32,685 nucleotides of DNA, from positions 1-32,685 of the forward strand of contig BQXR01000014.1 of the NCBI GenBank assembly GCA_033238645.1, given 5' to 3'. The notes below the pieces were generated by a model that was given only the letters and a program-made list of their open reading frames with translations, ran no database searches and was not told the DNA's origin. This document shows, piece by piece, positions 24,121 to 32,685 of this stretch (positions are counted from its first letter, which is position 1; every line of letters starts with the position of its first letter). A program made the position numbers and the translations under genes. This DNA is from Thiomicrorhabdus sp033238645 (GTDB taxonomy: Bacteria > Pseudomonadota > Gammaproteobacteria > Thiomicrospirales > Thiomicrospiraceae).

Positions 24121-24600
24121 GTGTCTACAACTAATCAGATCAATAAAAACTTAGTCACAATGCATTTAGCAACAGCTATAGACTTTTTTGAAATTAAACA
24201 TTTTCTAAAACGTCATAAACAGAGTAGTGCTAACCATCTCGACAAAATCTATATTGTTAGGCAACAAAATAGCCTTATAGGAATCGCAAAACTGATTATT
24301 ATCAGTGATGCTAGCAATACTAAACAATATTGGCTTAGAGGGCTCTATATCGATGAAAACTGGCGTAATCAAGCTTTGGCTAGTCGGCTATTAACCTTCA
24401 TAAATCAAAACCTAGCATTAAGCGGAAAACCCACTGAAATTTTTGCATTTCCTTTTAAACACTTAGATCGCTTCTATCTACAAAATGGCTACCAACACAT
24501 CGCAATAGAACAGTTACCAAAACAATTAGAAGAACGTTATAAAATCGCTACTCAACAGCAAAAAAACTGGCTTTGCATGGCTAAAGCTGAGTACAACTAA
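24121..24600 (+). CDS. GNAT-family N-acetyltransferase
   Basis: 159 residues with the GNAT core: YIVRQQNSLIGIAKLII (beta 2-3), the acetyl-CoA loop region YWLRGLYIDENWRNQALASRLL (the usual Q/RxxGxG/A is degraded to WRNQALA) and FYLQNGYQ near the end. Start is a GTG preceded by a perfect AGGAGG at 24106-24111, 9 nt away, which decides it. The substrate is unknown. In E. coli tapT is also next to an acetyltransferase gene (patZ), but that protein is much larger and different in architecture. Confidence 0.82.
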   Translation: MSTTNQINKNLVTMHLATAIDFFEIKHFLKRHKQSSANHLDKIYIVRQQNSLIGIAKLIIISDASNTKQYWLRGLYIDENWRNQALASRLLTFINQNLALSGKPTEIFAFPFKHLDRFYLQNGYQHIAIEQLPKQLEERYKIATQQQKNWLCMAKAEYN

Positions 24601-24609
24601 AGCTATGAT

Positions 24610-26073
24610 CTACTCTTTGGTCAAAAGGCTACTACCATCAGCCTCTTCCAATAGATGGCTTGGAATCTCTTTTTTTGTTTTACCCGCTAGCTCTTTTAGC
24701 ATTTCGGCTTGTCTGACTAAGTTTCCATTACCTGAAATCATCTGATTCCTGGCCGTCTCAAAAGTAGTTTGCACGGTCTTAAGTTGCTTACCTACTTTTT
24801 CAAAATTTTCAACAAAACCAACAAACTTATCATGCACTTCAGCTGCACGCTTAATCAACTTAAGCGTATTTTCACTCTGACGTTCATAGCGCCACAACTG
24901 CTCAATTGTCTTTAAACTGGTAAAAAGTGTGGTTGGCGTCACCACTGCAACACGTTTTTCAAATGCATCTTCAAAAATACTAGAATCAGCTTCAATGGCC
25001 ATTAGATAAGCCCCTTCAACAGGGACAAACATTAAAATAAAGTCAGGTGCATTGAGCTGATCAAGATGCTCATAACGCTTAGTTGCTAAGGTATCAATAT
25101 GCATTTTCAAACTCTGCATATGTGCCTTTAGTGAAACTGACCGAGTTTTTTCATCAGCACTATTTAATGCCTGTTCATAATTAAGGAGAGACACCTTAGA
25201 ATCGATAACCACATGCTTATTATCTGGTAGGTTTAGAATTACGTCAGGTCTTAGTCGCCTACCAGTTTCATCTGTAAAACTTTTCTCACGATCAAATTCA
25301 ATACCCTCGGAGAGACCTGAACGTTCCAACAGGCGCTCTAAAATTAACTCACCCCAGTTACCTTGGGTTTTACTATCACCCTTTAGGGCCTGAGTCAGGT
25401 TCTGCGTCTCTTCACTCATCTGATGATTTAAAGAGTGGAGTTGCTTTAACTGCTCAGAAAGACTCGTGCGGCCTTCTATATCTTCTTTATGAACCAGTTC
25501 AACTCGTTGCTTAAAAGCTTCTAGAGAACTCTGCATCGGCTTAAGAATCGCATCCATGGTTGCATGTGTTGATTGAGTGAACTGAGACTGTTTACTCTCA
25601 AAAATCTGATTAGCTAACACCTTAAACTCATTTGCTAATTGAACCTTTGCCGTTTCTAACAAAGCTAATTTCTCTTTAGTAGCAGTCTTTTCAAGCTCAA
25701 GAGCAACCGCAAATTCTGCAGATTTTGACTCACTTTGACTAAGGGTATCACGAAGCCCGTTTAACTCTGTTTCCTTTGCATGAAGTTGAGACTGAAGGCT
25801 GGTAACAAAAGACTCAAGTTGTTCAACAGAACCTTTGAAGGAGTGTAGTTCAGAAAGTTGCTGAGTCAGCAGTGAATTTTGCCTCTGAACATCCATTAAT
25901 CGATCAATGGTCGATTGTTGGTAAATCACTTGCTCAGATTGAGTCTGTAAATCTGACTGATACTGATAGATCGATTTACTACTTCTTTTTAGCTTGAAAG
26001 CTAAAAAGAGAAGTAGAAATACACTTAGACATAATAGGAAGAAGATTAAGGATTGGTAATCGTTTTGAATCAT
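24610..26073 (-). CDS. rmuC: DNA recombination protein RmuC homologue
   Basis: 487 residues. An N-terminal membrane helix (about 9-26) is followed by a long coiled coil (30-200, rich in Q, E, K, L) and the RmuC nuclease-like domain from about 230: NWGELILERLLERSGL, GRRLRPDVILNLPDNKHVVIDSKVSL, FVPVEGAY. RmuC limits inversions at short repeats in E. coli, and the fold resembles restriction endonucleases. The start overlaps the stop of the upstream gene (26070-26073), so it is the last gene of the MSHA-like operon in this genome, an unusual position. Confidence 0.92.
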   Translation of the reverse strand: MIQNDYQSLIFFLLCLSVFLLLFLAFKLKRSSKSIYQYQSDLQTQSEQVIYQQSTIDRLMDVQRQNSLLTQQLSELHSFKGSVEQLESFVTSLQSQLHAKETELNGLRDTLSQSESKSAEFAVALELEKTATKEKLALLETAKVQLANEFKVLANQIFESKQSQFTQSTHATMDAILKPMQSSLEAFKQRVELVHKEDIEGRTSLSEQLKQLHSLNHQMSEETQNLTQALKGDSKTQGNWGELILERLLERSGLSEGIEFDREKSFTDETGRRLRPDVILNLPDNKHVVIDSKVSLLNYEQALNSADEKTRSVSLKAHMQSLKMHIDTLATKRYEHLDQLNAPDFILMFVPVEGAYLMAIEADSSIFEDAFEKRVAVVTPTTLFTSLKTIEQLWRYERQSENTLKLIKRAAEVHDKFVGFVENFEKVGKQLKTVQTTFETARNQMISGNGNLVRQAEMLKELAGKTKKEIPSHLLEEADGSSLLTKE

Positions 26074-26681
26074 TTGGGGGTCAATATTTGTACTTGCTCT
26101 AATCTTTCTTTAACAGCAACTTGTTTCGTTTTAGGAACCACTTTCTTACGAGCGGCCTGCTCTAATTTATAAGTTTTAACTAACTTATTCTTACGGGTTA
26201 ATAAGGTACTACCAACGGGTACAATTTTAGTTTTACCTTGAACCGTTACTGGTACGCCATCTGTTGAACTATGAGAGAAATTCATATCGATATGCCTTGA
26301 AGGTGAGCGATTATACTTATTATTAACGCGAACTAATCGAGACCCATCAGGCATTTCTATTACTGCGGATACAGTAACCTTAGGTGGAATATAGATTCTT
26401 TTGACTTTAGGTTTCTTAGATCCGGCGAGCTCTTTAGCTAAAATTTTCTCCGTATTTTTTACAGCTATTGGCTTTAAAAAAGCCTCACGTTGCTGATCAA
26501 TTTTAAGTCGCGTGGCCTGATCTAAAAATAGTGTTTTAAGCGCTTTACCTGCCTGTGTTACCTTGGCTTCAACATTTTCACTCTTTACTGTAGCAGTTGA
26601 TTCTCCGGCAGAAAGTGCACTAAAATTAAATCCCAATAGCAAAATAATACCAATCAATTTTGAACTTTGTTCTTTCATCAC
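26070..26681 (-). CDS. Exported basic protein, MshK-like by position
   Basis: 203 residues, not recognised with confidence. A signal peptide is visible (hydrophobic 9-22, ending ALSAGES). The central segment VSAVIEMPDGSRLVRVNNKYNRSPSR resembles the short beta repeat of PilP/MshK-type pilus proteins (PDGS-RLV-V), and the tail is very lysine-rich. It lies directly after the MshJ-like gene, where mshK sits in Vibrio, but it is about twice as long as typical MshK. A role in linking the inner-membrane MSHA complex to the secretin is plausible. It is translationally coupled to rmuC. Confidence 0.6.
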   Translation of the reverse strand: MMKEQSSKLIGIILLLGFNFSALSAGESTATVKSENVEAKVTQAGKALKTLFLDQATRLKIDQQREAFLKPIAVKNTEKILAKELAGSKKPKVKRIYIPPKVTVSAVIEMPDGSRLVRVNNKYNRSPSRHIDMNFSHSSTDGVPVTVQGKTKIVPVGSTLLTRKNKLVKTYKLEQAARKKVVPKTKQVAVKERLEQVQILTPK

Positions 26682-26709
26682 TTAGTACCTATTCCCATTG
26701 CCAACCTCA

Positions 26710-27351
26710 CTAATCTTTTTTTACTGCATGGATATGGAAAATTATTAATGTACAATCAGCTGCCACATTCCCATCCGTCAGATTGAAATTGGCTTGAAAT
26801 TCATGACTACTCCCTTTTAACCTAGTTCTACAGCTCTCAACTAAGTATAAAGGAGAAATCTTTTGGCTAATCGTTTCAAATACTCGAATCAAATCTTCTT
26901 CATGCTGTAGTGCCATCGAGAGCTTAAGACGGCTGAAAAAGAACTTCCCATTTGGTACTTTAATGTCTTTAAACTGACCATTACTAAGTGGTTTTTCTGC
27001 AGAAAAACTTAGCTTTAGATCAGGAATGATATATTCATCCATTAAGTCAATCAGAGAGTCTGTCCAAAATACACGGTCTTGTTCTTTAACGAGCCCTTTT
27101 TTAACCAGTTCCTGATACTTATCACCATAAATTTCATACAGACGAGCCTGCTGCCGTAGAAACCTTACTTGGCTCTGTAGTGAATTAAGCTTTTGGAGTT
27201 TAGGCTTTTCCTGAGCTTTCAACTCTTTAGAAACCTCTCCATAACCATACCAAACCCCACCTAGAATAGTACATAGTACGACAAACGCAACTAAAAGGCG
27301 TGTAAAAAAACGTCGTACAAGTGGGTTAGAGAAAAAACTATTTCGGTTCAT
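26710..27351 (-). CDS. mshJ: MshJ/PilO-like pilus assembly protein
   Basis: 213 residues with one membrane helix (about 17-37), a coiled coil (38-80) and a C-terminal alpha/beta domain that includes FFFSRLKLSMALQHEEDLIRVFETISQ, in the manner of PilO and MshJ. These proteins form the periplasmic alignment ring with PilN/MshI and PilP/MshK. The start lies within the end of the MshI-like gene (14-bp overlap). Similarity is structural rather than strong in sequence, so the name rests partly on order. Confidence 0.75.
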   Translation of the reverse strand: MNRNSFFSNPLVRRFFTRLLVAFVVLCTILGGVWYGYGEVSKELKAQEKPKLQKLNSLQSQVRFLRQQARLYEIYGDKYQELVKKGLVKEQDRVFWTDSLIDLMDEYIIPDLKLSFSAEKPLSNGQFKDIKVPNGKFFFSRLKLSMALQHEEDLIRVFETISQKISPLYLVESCRTRLKGSSHEFQANFNLTDGNVAADCTLIIFHIHAVKKD

Positions 27352-28900
27352 AATCTTTCACTCGCAATATAACTGTAAATGGTAGCGCTTCAACAGTACC
27401 TGTCTTATTACCAGTGATTGACAAAGATTGTCCAAGCTCTCTATTTAGAGGCTCCTTTTGTAACTCAACAGATTCGACACTTTCTAACATCTCTAAATCA
27501 ACAACAAAGTCATCAACCCATTCGACAGGTTTTTTATAGGTTTCATAAAAGGGATAAACCCATGCATCCAACTGAATTTTGTTCTTACGGCTATCAAATC
27601 GATCTAATATTTTCCAATTAAGTCTAGCCAATTGGATGTGGTTATTTTTTGCAAAAACCTCACTCAGTCCCTGTATATCATAAGGAACTAGATGGTCTAA
27701 TTTCAACTTAAGAATTGATTCTGAAAATTCTACAGATGCTTTAACTTGTTGAGCATCATCCTGGAGCTTTACCATATCTTCTAGCCGAATAATCTCTTTC
27801 TGATGTTGTTCAATTCTTTCAGTCAACATACCCTGCTTTTCCCAGCTTATGTAGGTATCTATTCCAGAGATCAATATGTAGTACATTCCTGCAAGAAGAA
27901 TTAGTACATTTAAAATGACAAAAACATGTCGGCCTAAGATTAGGTTTCTGACCTGCTTAACATAGTCTGTTTGATAAAAGCCATTTGGGCTTTCACTAAA
28001 AATAAAATCAACAATCGCGGAGGGGGAATAACACTGAGATGCAACGTCATTACAATGTGGGCTATTAGGTGTTACATCCTGGAATACCACCGCTCCAAAT
28101 AAAAAGCTATCCTCTTCCCAAGTGACTGGAACTAATGCTTCATCCTTACAACGATCTAGCATACTATTTAGAATAGTTCGATCACCATCCAAAAAAACTA
28201 GGCCAATTGGACTGTTAAACGGTACTATTTGTTGGTTATAAACATAAGCTATTGCTAACCTAGTTTCATTAATTAAAGCCGTTGTAATATCTTTTTGAAC
28301 TTTATCAATTTCAATCAAGCGACTAATTCTAAGTTGACCCTCATAAAAAAAAGTCTGCCTAAATGTATGTTCAGACTGTCTTGATACCATTAAAAAAGGG
28401 TGTTCTAACTGTTGTTTGTTAAACTTTAAGTAGGCTCTAACTTTTTGCTTAAAGTAGTCGGCCAATAGAAATGGTTTTGAATAGATTGCTGTCACAATCA
28501 CTTGGGCTTCTTCTAAAGTAGCTAAAAAGTTTTTCAATTGAAAGGAATCTGCGACAGATGCAGAAAGCATAAGCTCTTCTTTACGTCCCTCTTCACTAAC
28601 TTTTATTGTATTAGTCCAACGCACCTCTGACAAGGCAATATCATCAGATCGTAGCCTTTCTAAACGTCTATTCTTTATGGCCTCCTTCTCCCAAGGAAAT
28701 ACTTTTGCCACCCATTCAAAATAGATATCTTCATCAATAACATCCAAAACAAGACTAACTTCTGCATTTTCGGGAATCATTGCTAAATGTTCATGAATTA
28801 AATCAACATCTTCCCATTTAAACTCTTGGGATGTGGTCTGCTGGTCACTGAAGCTAGAAAGACCACTATCTGTTAAATAAAAAATTACTTTTTTCATCAC
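27338..28900 (-). CDS. mshI: MshI-like pilus assembly protein (PilM/PilN or GspL-like)
   Basis: 520 residues. The cytoplasmic N-terminal part (1-320) has an actin-like/GspL-like pattern, VSLVLDVIDEDIYFEW and a later IGLVFLDGDRTIL. One membrane helix follows (about 326-346), then a coiled coil (355-390) and a PilN-like periplasmic domain (390-520). This single-chain PilM plus PilN layout is that of MshI, here with a long cytoplasmic part. It overlaps mshG (ATGA at 28897-28900) and mshJ. It should connect the motor MshE and platform MshG to the periplasmic ring. Confidence 0.75.
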   Translation of the reverse strand: MMKKVIFYLTDSGLSSFSDQQTTSQEFKWEDVDLIHEHLAMIPENAEVSLVLDVIDEDIYFEWVAKVFPWEKEAIKNRRLERLRSDDIALSEVRWTNTIKVSEEGRKEELMLSASVADSFQLKNFLATLEEAQVIVTAIYSKPFLLADYFKQKVRAYLKFNKQQLEHPFLMVSRQSEHTFRQTFFYEGQLRISRLIEIDKVQKDITTALINETRLAIAYVYNQQIVPFNSPIGLVFLDGDRTILNSMLDRCKDEALVPVTWEEDSFLFGAVVFQDVTPNSPHCNDVASQCYSPSAIVDFIFSESPNGFYQTDYVKQVRNLILGRHVFVILNVLILLAGMYYILISGIDTYISWEKQGMLTERIEQHQKEIIRLEDMVKLQDDAQQVKASVEFSESILKLKLDHLVPYDIQGLSEVFAKNNHIQLARLNWKILDRFDSRKNKIQLDAWVYPFYETYKKPVEWVDDFVVDLEMLESVESVELQKEPLNRELGQSLSITGNKTGTVEALPFTVILRVKDYEPK

Positions 28901-30099
28901 TGAACCTGCGCAATAGTGTCGTAAATGGGTCCTAGTACTGCAATCATAACCCAGCCAACTACAAAGCCCATAATAACTGTCAAAATAGGTTCGATTGCAG
29001 GCTCGATTTTATCGATTAACTCTTTAGCTTCACGATCATAAAAATAACTTACATTTTTAAGAGCATCATCCATTCCCCCACTGAGTTCACCGACTTTTAC
29101 CATCCTGACAGCCATAGAAGGAAAAACGGATGCTTCTTCAAATGCTTTAAAAATAGGTTTTCCATCCTCAATCATTTGACACGCATTATTGATATTACCC
29201 TCTAAATACTTATTACCAGCAATAATACTCGCCATACGTAAACTTTCTGGAAAACTGACTCCTGCTGCATACATCACAGCTAATGAGTTGGCAATACGTG
29301 CTAATTTTAATTTATATAAAACAGGACCAACAATCCACAAATTAAGAGTCATTTCATCAGTTTTTATTTTGAATTCAGGTGATTTTTTTCTCCACCACTT
29401 AAGTAAATAGACACTCACCATAGGTACAACAAATAATTCCAAAATGTACTCTTGAATAAAGCCTGATGTCGCTATCAATGCTACGGTAGCAAAACCTAAC
29501 TCTCCACCCATTGACAAGATAAAGCCCAATAGCTCAGGAACAACAAAAACCATCATTAAAATAACCACCGCAATAACCACCGTAGCTACAATTGCAGGAT
29601 ATATCATGACTTTTTTTGCCTTAGAAACTAACTCATCTTCCCATTTGAGCATATCAGCAAGGTTAACCAGAATCTCTTCTAACTTACCTGTTTGCTCGCC
29701 GACAGTAACTAATGATATATACACTTCACCAAATTCTTCAGTATATCCACTCAAGGCTTGAGAAAAGGTTTTTCCTCCTTCCATGGCTTCATAAATGGTT
29801 GCAATCATCTCCTTTACCGAGTCACTTTCGAAAGAATCCTTAAGGTCATCTAATATCTCCATTAAAGGAACTCCAGCTTTAAGCAACTGTTCCAGCTGGA
29901 ATGTAAAACCAATCACATCTTTACGCGATATTTTAGGTTTACTAAAAAAAGAAAAACCCTCTGACTTCTTTTTATAACTCAATAGATCAATATTAGATTT
30001 AATTAATTTCTGTTCAAGTTCCTGTTCGTTAGCAGCTGGCAGTACACCTGACACACGTTTACCAAACTTGTTAACCCCTGTGTATTGATAGTTTTGCAC
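28897..30099 (-). CDS. mshG: Inner-membrane platform protein MshG (PilC/GspF family)
   Basis: 400 residues with two T2SSF repeats. The N-terminal YQYTGVNKFGKRVSGVLPAANEQELEQKL is the typical start of PilC/GspF. The first repeat (about 65-190) includes FTFQLEQLLKAGVPLMEILDDL and SLVTVGEQTGKLEEIL; the second (about 265-390) includes ARIANSLAVMYAAGVSFPESLRMA and RMVKVGELSGGMDDAL. Membrane helices lie near 165-190, 200-220 and 370-390. It is the platform on which the ATPase acts. It starts 12 bp after mshE. Confidence 0.92.
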   Translation of the reverse strand: MQNYQYTGVNKFGKRVSGVLPAANEQELEQKLIKSNIDLLSYKKKSEGFSFFSKPKISRKDVIGFTFQLEQLLKAGVPLMEILDDLKDSFESDSVKEMIATIYEAMEGGKTFSQALSGYTEEFGEVYISLVTVGEQTGKLEEILVNLADMLKWEDELVSKAKKVMIYPAIVATVVIAVVILMMVFVVPELLGFILSMGGELGFATVALIATSGFIQEYILELFVVPMVSVYLLKWWRKKSPEFKIKTDEMTLNLWIVGPVLYKLKLARIANSLAVMYAAGVSFPESLRMASIIAGNKYLEGNINNACQMIEDGKPIFKAFEEASVFPSMAVRMVKVGELSGGMDDALKNVSYFYDREAKELIDKIEPAIEPILTVIMGFVVGWVMIAVLGPIYDTIAQVQ

Positions 30100-30111
30100 T
30101 TAAAGCCTCAC

Positions 30112-31797
30112 TTAAACTAAATCTGTCAGGTTAACGATACGACTAATTTCTTCTAGGGTCGTATGCCCTTGCCTAACCCAGCGTAAGCCACTTTGTGCCA
30201 TTGTTGAAAAGCCATTTGAAATCGCTTCCTCTAGCAATGCATGTTGAGAGGCTCCATCTAATAAAAGCTCATCCATCTCTGGTGTAAATCTCAACGTTTC
30301 TAATACAGCTAATCGTCCTTTGTACCCAACGCCATTGCACTGGTCGCAACCCTTTGCCCTATATAGAGTACGATTATCATCATCAGCTAGAGACAGTAGC
30401 TGTTTTTCAAACGCCTCAGGTTGATAGGCTTCGCGACAGTGCATACATAGCTTTCTCGCTAATCTCTGAGCGATAATTCCAATAATATTTCCAGCCATAA
30501 TAGAACGCGACACACCAATATCCAACAATCTTGGAATAGCACCTATCGCTGAGTTCGTATGTAAAGTTGCGAAAACCTGATGACCTGTCATTGCCGCTCT
30601 AATTGACATCTCTGCAGTTTCCGAATCACGGATTTCTCCAATTAGGATAATATCGGGATCCTGTCTCAGCAAGGACCGTATTCCTGCTGCAAAGGTCATG
30701 CCTATCTCTTCATTAACCGGAGTCTGTCTAATTAGCGACATTGGATATTCAACGGGGTCTTCAAGAGTCATAATGTTAACCCCAACATGATTAAGCTCAT
30801 TTAAAATTGAGTATAGCGTTGTTGTCTTTCCTGATCCAGTAGGGCCTGTCACAAGAAGAATCCCTGTTGGCCGACTCATCATAATCTTTAGCTCATCATA
30901 GGAGTCTTCGTCTAAACCAAGGTCTGCAAGCGGGACAATCCCTTTTTCACGATCAAGTATTCGCAGAACAAAGTTTTCTCCATGACTTCCAGGAAGAGAT
31001 GAAACACGGAAATCAATTCTTCTCCCATGAACAATTAAAGACATGCGTCCATCTTGTGGCAATCGCTGCTCAGTCAAATCTAAACTAGATAGCACTTTCA
31101 ATCGAACTACTAATCCAGACCAATACATTTTATGTAACAGTCGTATTTCCTGTAATACACCATCAATTCTGTATCTGATCCGAATATAGTCCTCTTCTGG
31201 CTCAAAGTGAATATCAGATGCATTCCTCTTAACAGCATCAGTTAAGATATTATCAACTAATCTAACCATTGGCTGAGAGTATTCACTTCCAGCAGTTGTA
31301 GGGCTGGCCTCAACCTTTCCTGTCTCAAGCTCTTTTAATATTCCCTCTATTGACAGTTCATAGCCATAGTAATTATCAATGGCCGATTGAATTTCTGCTT
31401 CAACAACAAGCACGGGGGCAACTTGGATATCTGGGTTTTGAATATGCCTTTTCAGCTTATCTAAAACCAGGATATCGCCAGGGTTAGTCATTGCCACTTT
31501 CAGTTGGCTATCCTTCAAACTAATTGGCATTACAGAGTAATTGTGAGCAAAAGTTTCAGAAATGAGTGTAATTGCTTTAAGATCCGGGACAATTTCCTTT
31601 AGACTCATTGAGGCATAGCCAACATAGGAGCCAACCATCTCACGTACAACTTCAACTGAGACAAACCCCATAGAAACTAGGATTTCTCCTAGCTTATGTC
31701 CCGTTTTTTTGTGTTCAATTAGAGCGATACTAAGTTGATCAGAGCCAATATAACCTTCTCTAATTAAACGTTCACCTAAAAGGTTAGATGCTGTCAT
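30112..31797 (-). CDS. mshE: Pilus extension ATPase MshE (PilB/GspE family) with MshEN domain
   Basis: 561 residues. Residues 6-60 form an MshEN domain of two related halves (LGERLIREGYIGSDQLSIAL and LGEILVSMGFVSVEVV), the module that binds cyclic di-GMP in Vibrio MshE and many GspE/PilB proteins. The ATPase core has Walker A GPTGSGKTTT with Lys324, the Asp box, Walker B DPDIILIGEIRDSETAE and a His box with TGHQVFATLHTN. A zinc-binding tetracysteine (CMHC ... CDQC) sits near the C-terminus. Presence of Zn cysteines and MshEN indicates an extension ATPase. The stop of the TPR gene abuts its start. Confidence 0.94.
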   Translation of the reverse strand: MTASNLLGERLIREGYIGSDQLSIALIEHKKTGHKLGEILVSMGFVSVEVVREMVGSYVGYASMSLKEIVPDLKAITLISETFAHNYSVMPISLKDSQLKVAMTNPGDILVLDKLKRHIQNPDIQVAPVLVVEAEIQSAIDNYYGYELSIEGILKELETGKVEASPTTAGSEYSQPMVRLVDNILTDAVKRNASDIHFEPEEDYIRIRYRIDGVLQEIRLLHKMYWSGLVVRLKVLSSLDLTEQRLPQDGRMSLIVHGRRIDFRVSSLPGSHGENFVLRILDREKGIVPLADLGLDEDSYDELKIMMSRPTGILLVTGPTGSGKTTTLYSILNELNHVGVNIMTLEDPVEYPMSLIRQTPVNEEIGMTFAAGIRSLLRQDPDIILIGEIRDSETAEMSIRAAMTGHQVFATLHTNSAIGAIPRLLDIGVSRSIMAGNIIGIIAQRLARKLCMHCREAYQPEAFEKQLLSLADDDNRTLYRAKGCDQCNGVGYKGRLAVLETLRFTPEMDELLLDGASQHALLEEAISNGFSTMAQSGLRWVRQGHTTLEEISRIVNLTDLV

Positions 31798-32685
31798 CTA
31801 CTGTTCCTGGATAATAAACTGCTGAATTGAAATTAGGCGATTTTTCACTTGAACTCGATCAAAGCTGATGGACTCCCCATCAACCAATGAAAGTGCTTCT
31901 GTATAGTACTGTGCGGCCAATTTGTACTGCCCCAATTGGTCTAAGCTAATCGCTAGATTCACAATATAATCAACATTTGTTAGGTCTAAAGAATGAGCGT
32001 TAAAAAATAACTCCTGAGCTGCCAACCAGTTATTTTCTTCCACATAAAGATTACCCAATGCAAATTGTAAAACTGAAGAGTAAGGATGAGATTTACTCAT
32101 TCTTAAAAGGGATGTTTTCCAATCCTTATTTAACCTAACCTTACCTGAAATATTTGATATTGCTTCATAAGCATATAAATTATCTGCATCAATAGTTAAA
32201 ACTTGAGAATAATATTCCATCGCCTTCAGATATTTTTTTTCAGAGACTGAAACCGCACCTAAGCCAATTAATGCATTTACATTAAAAGGATTAACCTGTA
32301 GCACTAATTCGAAAACTTTTTTTGCATGAATATACTGAGCTTGGTTATATGCTAAATAAGCCTCATGTAATAACTCCGTCTCTCTACTTGGAACTTTCTG
32401 AATCAAGGAGGGGGCTACATGGGAAGCCTTTCTCGTAGGAGCTAAGGTTTTAGAGGTTATAATTTTTCTCTTTTTAATATCCCTAACAACCTGACTTACA
32501 GATTGTCTGGAATCATCCGGAGCAGATGTAATACTAGACGGTTTACTACCGCCATCTAGATTGACAATATCTATTTTATTATCAACAACTAACCCTTTTT
32601 CAGCACTTATAACATTACGACTCTCCTCAATAACTAAACTTGACTGCATTGTATTAGGAGTCTTTACCTTCACTAGACCATAGCG
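31798..32685 (-). CDS. TPR protein, MshN-like, 5' end outside the window
   Basis: At least 291 residues. A low-complexity linker (1-90) is followed by four to five TPR units from about residue 100, for example LHEAYLAYNQAQYIHAKKVFELVLQVNPFNVNALIGLG. A GTG at 32671-32673 could serve as start, but the frame stays open to the window edge (upstream codons read RYGL) and MshN usually has a membrane helix before its linker, so the gene is probably truncated by the window. MshN precedes MshE in Vibrio msh operons, as here. It is the first gene visible of the operon; mshL and mshM would be expected beyond the edge. Confidence 0.75.
   Translation of the reverse strand, partial: RYGLVKVKTPNTMQSSLVIEESRNVISAEKGLVVDNKIDIVNLDGGSKPSSITSAPDDSRQSVSQVVRDIKKRKIITSKTLAPTRKASHVAPSLIQKVPSRETELLHEAYLAYNQAQYIHAKKVFELVLQVNPFNVNALIGLGAVSVSEKKYLKAMEYYSQVLTIDADNLYAYEAISNISGKVRLNKDWKTSLLRMSKSHPYSSVLQFALGNLYVEENNWLAAQELFFNAHSLDLTNVDYIVNLAISLDQLGQYKLAAQYYTEALSLVDGESISFDRVQVKNRLISIQQFIIQEQ

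Overview
This AT-rich window holds genes typical of a gammaproteobacterium: the EpmA/EF-P/EpmB lysylation trio, an MSHA-type pilus cluster, RmuC and a DTW-domain tRNA modifier. Membership in a marine or sulfur-oxidising group such as Thiotrichales is a guess.

Layout. (1) Positions 1-4910: a compact type II-C CRISPR-Cas locus. The short array lies at 63-427. The operon cas9-cas1-cas2 reads leftward, with a predicted divergent tracrRNA just upstream of cas9. The array is flanked by a perfect 77-bp inverted repeat that duplicates the cas2-proximal flank; the left arm touches the window edge. (2) 5000-7789: epmA and efp (minus) and epmB (plus), all that is needed for beta-lysylation of EF-P except the 2,3-aminomutase substrate supply. 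(3) 7850-10879: a two-gene operon of a periplasmic tandem rhodanese and a membrane GGDEF/EAL protein. (4) 10964-12124: decayed DNA, made of a broken copy of the adjacent glycosyltransferase joined to a broken 3' fragment of a second epmB. This is best explained by an old tandem duplication of an epmB-glycosyltransferase unit. (5) 12163-23470: a polyprenyl-phosphate sugar and surface glycan cluster. It encodes a UbiA-type phosphoribosyl-polyprenol synthase, a DUF212 phosphatase candidate, a GtrA-like protein, DprE1 and DprE2 (together a decaprenyl-phospho-arabinose type route like that of mycobacteria), ManC, two ArnT-like GT83 glycosyltransferases, an acyltransferase and a DPM1-GtrA fusion. 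(6) 23477-24600: a DTW-domain tRNA modifier and a GNAT. (7) 24610-32685: rmuC and a leftward MSHA pilus operon (TPR/MshN-like, MshE, MshG, MshI-like, MshJ-like, MshK-like); the TPR gene runs off the window.

How the parts may work together (inference). The arabinose-type lipid-linked sugar pathway next to membrane glycosyltransferases and a pilus operon suggests cell-surface or pilin glycosylation. MshE carries an N-terminal MshEN domain expected to bind cyclic di-GMP, and the GGDEF/EAL protein could tune that signal. Long G/C homopolymers in the GT83 gene (G9), the GGDEF/EAL gene (C8, C7) and epmA (8) stand out in this AT-rich DNA and could be phase-variable. No rRNA, tRNA or intact insertion sequence was recognised.
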